This document shows, in pieces, positions 31,273-37,523 of a stretch of 37,523 bases of DNA (within the stretch, counting starts at the first letter, position 1; each line of letters opens with the position of its first letter). The translations under genes and the position numbers were made by a program. This stretch comes from Salinarimonas sp. Its GTDB lineage: Bacteria > Pseudomonadota > Alphaproteobacteria > Rhizobiales > Beijerinckiaceae. The DNA is taken from NCBI GenBank assembly GCA_020832565.1, contig JAFIEI010000038.1, positions 1-37,523 on the forward strand. The letters run 5' to 3'. The notes beneath the pieces were generated by a model. The model did no database searches, was not told the origin of the DNA, and saw nothing but the letters and a program-made list of their open reading frames with translations.

Positions 31273-33918
31273 TCAGTCGAGCGTCCGCTGCACGATGTCG
31301 GCGACATCTCCGGAGAGGCCGTCACGGGCAGCGACACGTTCGAGCGCCGCTTGCGCTTTCGCGCGCCGGCCCGGCTCCATCATGCGCCATGAGTTGAATG
31401 CCGTCAGCAGCCGCGCCGCGACCTGCGGATTGCGACCGTCCAGGGTGATCACCTGATCGGCCAGGAAGGCGTAGCCGGCGCCGTCCGCGCGGTGGAACTG
31501 GGTGGGGTTGTTCATGGCGAAGGCGCCAATCAGGGCGCGTACGCGGTTGGGGTTGTTGATGGAGAAGGCGGGGTCTTGCATCAGTGCTTCGATGGTGGCG
31601 AGCGTGCCGGGTTCGGCGCGGCTCGCCTGGAGCGCGAACCATTTGTCGATGACGAGCGGCTCGTTCTCGAAGCGGCTGCGGAAATCGGCGAGAAGGCGCT
31701 TGCGCAAGGCGTCCGGGACGTCCGTGCCATGGACGGCGCTGGTCAGGGCCGCGAGGCGATCGGTCATGTTGTCGGCCTCGTCGTACTGGGTCGCAAGCGC
31801 ATCGGTGACGCCCGGCGCTTGCGCCTTGACCAGCAGATCGAGAGCGATGTTGCGCAGGGCGCGTGCGCCCGCCGATGCGGCATCCGGGCTGTAGGCATCG
31901 GTCGTCACCGGTGCGGCGCGCACGGCCTCGAGACGCGGCGCCAGCGCCTGCGCGAGTTGCGCCCGCAAGCCGTTGCGGGACCGGTGCACGGCGTCGGGAT
32001 CGACATCCTTGCCGATCTCCTGCGCGATCTCCGATTCCGGGGGCAGGGTGAGCATCAGTGCGGCGAAAGCCGGGTCGCGCGTGCCCTCGTCGTCGAGAAA
32101 GCTTCCCAGCGCCTCGGCCAGTGCCTGCGCGCCGCTGCCGGTCACCGCCTCGCGATCGCCGCGTGCCGCGCGCGTGAGCATCCGCGTCGCGACGCTCTGG
32201 CCCGCCTGCCAGCGGTTGAAGGCGTCACTGTCATGGCGCACCAGGGTGAGAAGATCCGCATCGCTCAGATCGAGGCCGAGACGCACCGGTGCGGAGAAGC
32301 CGCGCATGACGCTCGGGACCGGTCGCGCGGGGACATCCTTGAAGCAGAGGCTGTCGCTGGCGTGACGCAGGACGAAGACGCCGTCATGCAGCCCCTCGAC
32401 CTGAATGTCGAGCGCGCCACCCTCATGGTCGACGAGGCCGAGCGCGATCGGTATCACCAGCGGCTCCTTGGTCGGTTGCCCCGGCGTGGCGGGTGTCGAT
32501 TGGGCGAAATCGAGCCTGTAATGGCGCTTTTGCGCATCATAATGGCTCAAGACGACGACACGCGGCGTGCCGGCCTGCTCGTACCAGAGCGCGAAATGGC
32601 TCAGATCCTGGCCCGATACCTCCGCAAAGCAGGCGAGAAAGGCCTCGACCGTGGTGGCTTCGTTGTCGTGGCGCTCGAAATACAGATCCATGCCCCGTGA
32701 AAATGCGTCGTCCCCGAGCAGGAACGCGAGCATGCGGATGATCTCGGCGCCCTTTTCATAGACCGTTGCCGTGTAGAAGTTGTTGATCTCGCGGTATTCG
32801 CGCGGGCGCACCGGATGGGCCAGCGGGCCCGCATCCTCGGTGAACTGGCGCGCGCGCAGGGTGCGCACCGCGTTGATCCTCTCGACCGCACGCGAGCGCT
32901 CGTCGCTGGAGAATTCCTGGTCGCGGAAGACGGTCAGGCCCTCCTTGAGACAGAGCTGGAACCAGTCGCGGCAGGTGATGCGGTTGCCGGTCCAGTTGTG
33001 GAAATATTCATGCGCGATGATCGCCTCGATATGCGCGTAATCGGCATCCGTCGCCGTATCCGGCGAGGCGAGGACGTATTTGTCATTGAAGATATTGAGT
33101 CCCTTGTTCTCCATCGCGCCCATGTTGAAATCGGAGACGGCTACGATGTTGAAGACCTCGAGATCGTATTCGCGCCCGAACACGTCCTCGTCCCAGCGCA
33201 TCGAGCGCTCCAGCGCGTCCAGCGCGTAATGCGCGCGCTCTTCCTTGCCGCTTTCAACGTAAATCGCCAGCCGGACCGCGCGCCCGCTCTTCGTCACGTA
33301 ATCGCGCGAGACGCTGCCGAGATTTCCACCCACCAGCGCGAACAGATAGGAAGGCTTGGGATGCGGGTCGTCCCAGACCGAGAAATGGCGCCCGTCGGGA
33401 AGCTCGCCGGCGGCGACGGGATTGCCGTTTCCGAGCAGGATCGGCGCCTGTGCGCGATCGGCCTCGATGCGCGTGGTATAGACGGCCATGATGTCCGGAC
33501 GATCGAGGAAATAGGTGATCCGGCGAAAGCCTTCCGCCTCGCATTGCGTGCAATAGACCCCGTTCGAGCGATACAACCCCATCAGCTTGGTATTGGCCGT
33601 GGGATCGATGGTCGTCTCGATGGTGAGGCTGAAAGGCTGCTGCGGCGGCTTCGCGATGGTGAGGGAGTCGGGCTTTGCGACATATTCCCCGTCAGCCATC
33701 GGCTTGCCGTCGAGGGCGAGTGCATCGAGGGAGAGTTCGTCGCCGTCGAGCGTGAGGGCAGCGCCGGGCACGCCCTCCGGATTCGGGCGGATCGACAGCA
33801 TTGCACGCACTTTTGTTGCATGCGCATCAAGGGAGATATCGAGATCGACCCGGTCGATCAGGTAATCGCTCGGGCGGTATTCCTCAAGGCGGATCGCGCG
33901 GGGGCTCTCGGTACGCAT
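31273..33918 (-). CDS. pepN: Aminopeptidase N
   Basis: An 881-residue cytoplasmic zinc aminopeptidase of family M1 that removes N-terminal residues from peptides. Seen: the substrate-anchoring GAMEN (about residue 265), the zinc motif HEYFH (about 300-304) followed 18 residues on by the third ligand in CLKEGLTVFRDQEFSSD, and a long helical C-terminal domain ending in VAARDGLSGDVADIVQRTLD. Length and the extra N-terminal RAIRLEEYRPSDYLIDRVDL match the bacterial PepN subgroup. The start ATG is at 33918. dapE lies upstream on the same strand at 125 bp; I cannot tell if they are co-transcribed. Confidence 0.96.
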   Translation of the reverse strand: MRTESPRAIRLEEYRPSDYLIDRVDLDISLDAHATKVRAMLSIRPNPEGVPGAALTLDGDELSLDALALDGKPMADGEYVAKPDSLTIAKPPQQPFSLTIETTIDPTANTKLMGLYRSNGVYCTQCEAEGFRRITYFLDRPDIMAVYTTRIEADRAQAPILLGNGNPVAAGELPDGRHFSVWDDPHPKPSYLFALVGGNLGSVSRDYVTKSGRAVRLAIYVESGKEERAHYALDALERSMRWDEDVFGREYDLEVFNIVAVSDFNMGAMENKGLNIFNDKYVLASPDTATDADYAHIEAIIAHEYFHNWTGNRITCRDWFQLCLKEGLTVFRDQEFSSDERSRAVERINAVRTLRARQFTEDAGPLAHPVRPREYREINNFYTATVYEKGAEIIRMLAFLLGDDAFSRGMDLYFERHDNEATTVEAFLACFAEVSGQDLSHFALWYEQAGTPRVVVLSHYDAQKRHYRLDFAQSTPATPGQPTKEPLVIPIALGLVDHEGGALDIQVEGLHDGVFVLRHASDSLCFKDVPARPVPSVMRGFSAPVRLGLDLSDADLLTLVRHDSDAFNRWQAGQSVATRMLTRAARGDREAVTGSGAQALAEALGSFLDDEGTRDPAFAALMLTLPPESEIAQEIGKDVDPDAVHRSRNGLRAQLAQALAPRLEAVRAAPVTTDAYSPDAASAGARALRNIALDLLVKAQAPGVTDALATQYDEADNMTDRLAALTSAVHGTDVPDALRKRLLADFRSRFENEPLVIDKWFALQASRAEPGTLATIEALMQDPAFSINNPNRVRALIGAFAMNNPTQFHRADGAGYAFLADQVITLDGRNPQVAARLLTAFNSWRMMEPGRRAKAQAALERVAARDGLSGDVADIVQRTLD

Positions 33919-34043
33919 GGATACTCCGTCATCTGATGGCGCCGCTTATGGACCGGGCGCTGATTTTGCGTCTTCTGCCACATCGCGGCAATATGGCGGC
34001 CTTCGCCCAAAGCGCGCCGGCAGGCTGCAATGGCTTTGCTGCA

Positions 34044-35231
34044 CTACATTTTGATCGCGAAATAACGCATCAAAATGCCGTGATAGATCGCCGCCAGGCC
34101 TTCCAGATCGGCAATAGCGACATGCTCGTCCACCTTGTGCATGGTCTGGCCGACGAGGCCGAATTCCACGACAGGGCAATAGCTCTTGATGAAACGCGCA
34201 TCGGACGTGCCGCCGGTGGTCGAGAGCTGCGGGCGGATGCCTGTCTGCGCTTCGATCGCATCCTGCACGAAGCCGGTGAAATCGTCGGGCGGTGTCAGGA
34301 AGGCGATTGCATTGGTGGGCTCGACATCGAGCCGCCAGGAGACTTCGTTGCCCGCCGCATCGCGCAGCCGCCGGTCGATCTCGGCGGTGAGCGTTTCGGG
34401 CGACCAGATATCGTTGAAGCGCACGTTGAACACCGCACGCGCCTCGCCCGGAATGATGTTTGTCGCCGGGTTGCCGACATCGAGAGTGGTGATTTCGAGA
34501 TTGGTGGCGTCGAAATGGTCCGTGCCCTTGTCGAACGGTTCGGCCTTGAGCGCGGCGAGCAGGCGCACCATGCCGTCGATCGGATTGCGCGCGAGATGCG
34601 GATAGCCGACATGGCCCTGGACGCCCTCTACGGTGATCGCGCCCGAGAGCGAGCCGCGCCGGCCGATCTTGATCATGTCGCCGAGCTTGTGCGGGTTGGT
34701 CGGCTCGCCCAGCAGGCAATGATCGAAGCGCTCGCCACGCTTGTGCGCCCAGTCGAGCAGCTTGACCGAGCCGTTGATCGCCGGACCTTCCTCGTCGCCG
34801 GTGATCAGGAAGGCGATGGAGCCGTTGAAATCGGGATGACGCTTGATGAAGCCGAGCACGGCGGCGAGCATCGCCGCGATCGCGCCCTTCATGTCGACCG
34901 CGCCGCGCCCGTAGAGAACCCCGTCGACGGCATCTGCGGAGAAAGGGGGATGCTGCCAGGCGCTCTCGTCGCCCGGCGGCACCACGTCGGTATGGCCGGC
35001 AAAGAGCAGGAGCGGACTCTTGGTGCCGTAGCGCGCGTAGAGATTTTCCACATCCGGCGTATCGCGCTCGGAAAAGACCGGGCGTGAGAGCGAGAAGCCG
35101 GCCTGCTTCAGCGCAGCTTCGACCACCCCGAGCGCGCCGCCCTCTTCCGGCGTGACCGAGGGGCAGCGTATCAGATCCTGCGCGAAGGCGAGCGCCGACG
35201 GCAGATCGGGGGAGGGCGATGCCTGCGTCAT
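34044..35231 (-). CDS. dapE: Succinyl-diaminopimelate desuccinylase
   Basis: A 395-residue dinuclear zinc hydrolase that frees LL-diaminopimelate from its succinyl form, for lysine and peptidoglycan synthesis. Seen: the metal histidine motif [12 protein letters not shown], the bridging aspartate in [10 protein letters not shown], the catalytic glutamates in [10 protein letters not shown], the metal ligands in HCLLGEPT, and the late metal histidine in [12 protein letters not shown]. The ATG at 35231 follows GGGAG. The reading frame stays open upstream through dapD in another phase, but that part has no family resemblance. It starts 14 bp after the dapD stop, so the two form an operon. Confidence 0.96.
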   Translation of the reverse strand: MTQASPSPDLPSALAFAQDLIRCPSVTPEEGGALGVVEAALKQAGFSLSRPVFSERDTPDVENLYARYGTKSPLLLFAGHTDVVPPGDESAWQHPPFSADAVDGVLYGRGAVDMKGAIAAMLAAVLGFIKRHPDFNGSIAFLITGDEEGPAINGSVKLLDWAHKRGERFDHCLLGEPTNPHKLGDMIKIGRRGSLSGAITVEGVQGHVGYPHLARNPIDGMVRLLAALKAEPFDKGTDHFDATNLEITTLDVGNPATNIIPGEARAVFNVRFNDIWSPETLTAEIDRRLRDAAGNEVSWRLDVEPTNAIAFLTPPDDFTGFVQDAIEAQTGIRPQLSTTGGTSDARFIKSYCPVVEFGLVGQTMHKVDEHVAIADLEGLAAIYHGILMRYFAIKM

Positions 35232-35245
35232 GGACGGGCTCCCGT

Positions 35246-36088
35246 TCAGTCGCGCAAGAGCTCGTTGATGCTGGTCTTCTCGCGGGTCTGCGCATCGACA
35301 CGCTTGACGATCACGGCGCAGGAGAGCGACGGGCCGGGCGTGCCGTCCGGGAAGGGCTTGCCGGGCATCGTCCCCGGGACGACGACGGCGAACGGCGGCA
35401 CCTTGCCCCGGAAGATCTCGCCGGTGGTGCGGTCGACGATCTTGGTCGAGCCGGAGAGGAACACGCCCATGGAGAGCACCGAGCCCTCGCCGACGATCAC
35501 GCCCTCGACCACTTCGGAGCGCGCGCCGATAAAGCAATTGTCCTCGATGATGGTCGGATTGGCCTGCAGCGGCTCCAGCACGCCGCCGATGCCGACGCCG
35601 CCGGAGAGATGCACGTTCTTGCCGATCTGCGCGCAGGAGCCGACGGTCGCCCAGGTATCGACCATTGTGCCCTCGTCGACATAGGCGCCGAGATTGACGA
35701 AGGACGGCATCAGCACCACGCCCTTGGCGATATGCGAGCCCCGGCGCACGACGCAATTGGGCACGGCGCGAAAGCCCGCTTCCTTGAAGCGCGCCGCGTC
35801 CCAGGCATCGAACTTGGAGGCGACCTTGTCCCACCAGACCGACTGGCCGGGACCGCCGGGGATGACTTCCATGTCGTTGAGGCGGAAGGAGAGCAGCACC
35901 GCCTTCTTCAGCCATTGATGCACGACCCACTCGTCGCCCTGCTTCTCGGCGACGCGGGCCTTGCCGGAATCGAGCATGGCGAGCGCGGTTTCGACCGCCT
36001 CGCGCACCGCGCCGGTGGTGGCGGCGGAGACGGAGGCGCGGTCCTCCCAGGCGGCATCGATGGTGGCGGCGAGATCGGCGTGAGACAT
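35246..36088 (-). CDS. dapD: Tetrahydrodipicolinate N-succinyltransferase
   Basis: A 280-residue trimeric acyltransferase that transfers succinyl from succinyl-CoA to the amino-ketopimelate form of tetrahydrodipicolinate, the step before DapC and DapE. Seen: an N-terminal helical domain, then left-handed beta-helix hexapeptide repeats ([20 protein letters not shown] in part, [41 protein letters not shown]) and the C-terminal segment. The ATG at 36088 is preceded by GGAG; a longer frame upstream has no resemblance. It leads the dapD-dapE operon and is divergent from the alpha/beta hydrolase pair across 201 bp that show no further clear feature. Confidence 0.96.
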   Translation of the reverse strand: MSHADLAATIDAAWEDRASVSAATTGAVREAVETALAMLDSGKARVAEKQGDEWVVHQWLKKAVLLSFRLNDMEVIPGGPGQSVWWDKVASKFDAWDAARFKEAGFRAVPNCVVRRGSHIAKGVVLMPSFVNLGAYVDEGTMVDTWATVGSCAQIGKNVHLSGGVGIGGVLEPLQANPTIIEDNCFIGARSEVVEGVIVGEGSVLSMGVFLSGSTKIVDRTTGEIFRGKVPPFAVVVPGTMPGKPFPDGTPGPSLSCAVIVKRVDAQTREKTSINELLRD

Positions 36089-36289
36089 GATGAGCGCTCC
36101 GGCATGACGGTTCTTCGCGCGCTCATTAGCAACAAGCTGGCCGCTTGGGTAGTGCCCCGGCTGCGCTTTGCGCATTGCAGATCGCCCATCCCGGCCATTG
36201 CACACGAGGCTTCGCCTGGTCCATATCCTGATACGCGCGCCGCGTGGCGCCATCGAGGGCTGACAGAGAATTCCGGGATCGAACCGACC

Positions 36290-37057
36290 ATGCAGAGTTT
36301 TTCATCCGACGGCGTGCGTATCGCCTATATCGACACCCCTGCCGAGGGCGAGGATCGCGGCGAGCCGATCCTGCTGATCCACGGTTTCGCCTCCAACCAT
36401 GCCGTCAACTGGGTGAACACGCTCTGGGTGAAGACGCTCGCGCGGGCGGGTCGGCGCGTCGTCGCCCTCGACAATCGCGGCCACGGGCAGAGCGAAAAGC
36501 TCTACGACCCCGCCGCCTATGACAGCTTCATCATGGCCGAGGATGCGGTGCGGCTGCTGGATCATCTCGACATCCCACGTGCGGATGTGATGGGTTATTC
36601 GATGGGCGCGCGGATCAGCTCGCATCTCGCGATGGCCCATCCCGAGCGCGTGCGCAGCCTCTTGATGGGCGGGCTCGGGATCCATCTCGTCGAGGGAGTG
36701 GGCCTGCCGATGGGTATCGCCGATGCCATGGAGGTGGCCTCCGCCGAGGAACTCACCGATCCGCTGCAGCGGATGTTTCGCCTCTTCGCCGAGCAGACCG
36801 GCAGCGATCTGAAGGCGCTTGCCGCCTGCATTCGCGGCTCGCGCCAGACGCTGACGCGCGCGGAGATCGAGCGCATCATGGTGCCGACCCTGATCAGCGT
36901 GGGTACCAAGGACGATATCGCCGGCTCGCCGCATGAGCTCGCCGCGCTTATGCCCGATGCCGAGGCGCTCGACATTCCCGGCCGCGATCACAACCTCGCC
37001 GTCGGCGACAAGGTGCACCGCGCCGGTGTGCTGCGATTCCTGGATGAACGCGCGTGA
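36290..37057 (+). CDS. Alpha/beta fold hydrolase
   Basis: A 255-residue cytoplasmic serine hydrolase. Seen: the oxyanion-hole [16 protein letters not shown], the nucleophile elbow GYSMGA with serine near residue 101, the late aspartate region [12 protein letters not shown], and the catalytic histidine in IPGRDHN. Residue order is standard for esterases, lactonases and C-C hydrolases, and the real substrate is unknown. The start ATG is at 36290 with only a weak ribosome-binding site. Its last codons overlap the GTG start of a second hydrolase by 4 bp. Confidence 0.87.
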   Translation: MQSFSSDGVRIAYIDTPAEGEDRGEPILLIHGFASNHAVNWVNTLWVKTLARAGRRVVALDNRGHGQSEKLYDPAAYDSFIMAEDAVRLLDHLDIPRADVMGYSMGARISSHLAMAHPERVRSLLMGGLGIHLVEGVGLPMGIADAMEVASAEELTDPLQRMFRLFAEQTGSDLKALAACIRGSRQTLTRAEIERIMVPTLISVGTKDDIAGSPHELAALMPDAEALDIPGRDHNLAVGDKVHRAGVLRFLDERA

Positions 37058-37523
37058 CGATCAGCTTCACCGGTGCCCTTGAAAACCGCCTCGTCGGTGA
37101 TGTCTTTCATGATCGCAACGGCGACCCATCCGCGCCGACGGCGCTCCTGCTGCATGGCGGCGGGCAGACCCGCCATGCCTGGGGCGGGACGGCCGAGCGC
37201 CTCGCTGCGCGCGGCTGGCGTGCCATCGCCCTCGACCAGCGTGGCCACGGCGACAGCGACCGAATCGCTTCCGGCGCCTACGGGTTTCGCGATTTCGGTG
37301 CCGATGCGCGTCGCGTCGCGCAAGCGCTCGCGCATGGGAGCGGGCGCGCGCCCGTCGCCATCGGGGCCTCGCTCGGCGGGCTCGCATCGATCCTCGCCCT
37401 CGGAGACGACCCGGGGGCGCCGCCCTGTTTCAGCGCGCTCGTGCTCGTCGATATCGTCCCGCAGATGGATCCGCGCGGGGTGGATCGCATCCAATCCTTC
37501 ATGCTCGCCCATGCCGCTGACGG
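37054..37523 (+). CDS. Second alpha/beta hydrolase, N-terminal part (cut by window end)
   Basis: The frame opens with GTG at 37054, overlapping the stop of the previous gene by 4 bp (GTGA), and runs off the window, giving about 156 residues. Seen: LLLHGGGQTRHAWGG (oxyanion loop), ALDQRGHGDSDR, and the nucleophile elbow GASLGGLAS. The catalytic aspartate and histidine lie beyond the window. It resembles peroxidase-like or epoxide-type alpha/beta hydrolases, and its overlap with another hydrolase implies translational coupling. The two sequences share only the general fold, so a recent duplication is not evident. Confidence 0.82.
   Translation, partial: MTISFTGALENRLVGDVFHDRNGDPSAPTALLLHGGGQTRHAWGGTAERLAARGWRAIALDQRGHGDSDRIASGAYGFRDFGADARRVAQALAHGSGRAPVAIGASLGGLASILALGDDPGAPPCFSALVLVDIVPQMDPRGVDRIQSFMLAHAAD

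Noticed and set aside
34044-35930. Possible fusion of dapE to an N-terminal domain
   Set aside because: The extra 233 codons are the out-of-phase reading of dapD; the ATG at 35231 with its own ribosome-binding site gives a normal DapE.
35219-37057. 612-codon plus-strand frame extending the alpha/beta hydrolase upstream
   Set aside because: The upstream part is antisense to dapD and the hydrolase motifs begin only after the ATG at 36290.

Overview
The window is high-GC DNA with gene content typical of an alphaproteobacterium of the order Hyphomicrobiales (Rhizobiales). The evidence is a fumC followed by a DUF4169 gene and a ribbon-helix-helix gene, a RegB/RegA (ActS/ActR) redox two-component pair, NnrU, a PleC/DivJ-type sensor kinase, and a cluster of GANTC (CcrM) sites in front of that kinase. 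A genus cannot be fixed from the sequence alone. I see no rRNA, tRNA, CRISPR array, insertion sequence or prophage. Most of the window is ordinary chromosome, with a few accessory patches.

Layout. 1-2689: the N-terminal half of a cytochrome P450 (cut by the window edge), divergent from fumC, DUF4169 and an RHH gene. 2683-4790: guanine deaminase overlapping an N-terminally truncated XdhC, a cupin very like manganese hydroxynitrile lyase, and a host-attachment family protein. 5115-9642: an Asp/Glu/hydantoin racemase divergent from a dihydropyrimidinase/hydantoinase, with a 16-bp palindrome between them, then a GNAT (BioF2-like) acetyltransferase next to an AT-rich island, and an L-2-amino-thiazoline-4-carboxylate hydrolase homologue. 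9905-11363: scoA-scoB (3-oxoacid CoA-transferase) ending in a clear 12-bp terminator hairpin. 11462-13456: an accessory pair, an endonuclease/exonuclease/phosphatase protein and a Fic protein; the Fic leader can fold into two mutually exclusive hairpins. 13530-15092: a PuuB-like amine oxidase and a 58-residue SANT/Myb-like protein.

15246-18579: four co-directional genes for an RDD membrane protein, a GYF_2-TM2 membrane protein, a zinc-ribbon membrane protein and a HerA-like ATPase. 18586-20837: xseA overlapping a METTL20-like protein methyltransferase by 4 bp. 21000-22318: a small hypothetical protein and a P1-family peptidase. 22449-25289: ccdA, regB and regA, a cytochrome/redox block. 25300-28621: an acyl-CoA ligase divergent from nnrU and panB. 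28646-30946: a PAS-domain histidine kinase preceded by a 326-bp regulatory region. 31273-36088: pepN, dapE and dapD. 36290-37523: two translationally coupled alpha/beta hydrolases, the second cut by the window end.

I found no clear new defence or mobile system. The most unusual signals are regulatory: the alternative hairpins over the Fic ribosome-binding site, the GANTC-rich kinase promoter with an 8-bp inverted repeat, a nested inverted repeat beyond the racemase gene, and the palindrome in the hydantoin divergent promoter. At protein level the notable items are the domain-truncated XdhC, a possible beta-clamp-binding motif at the XseA C-terminus, and the TM2/zinc-ribbon/HerA-like cluster.
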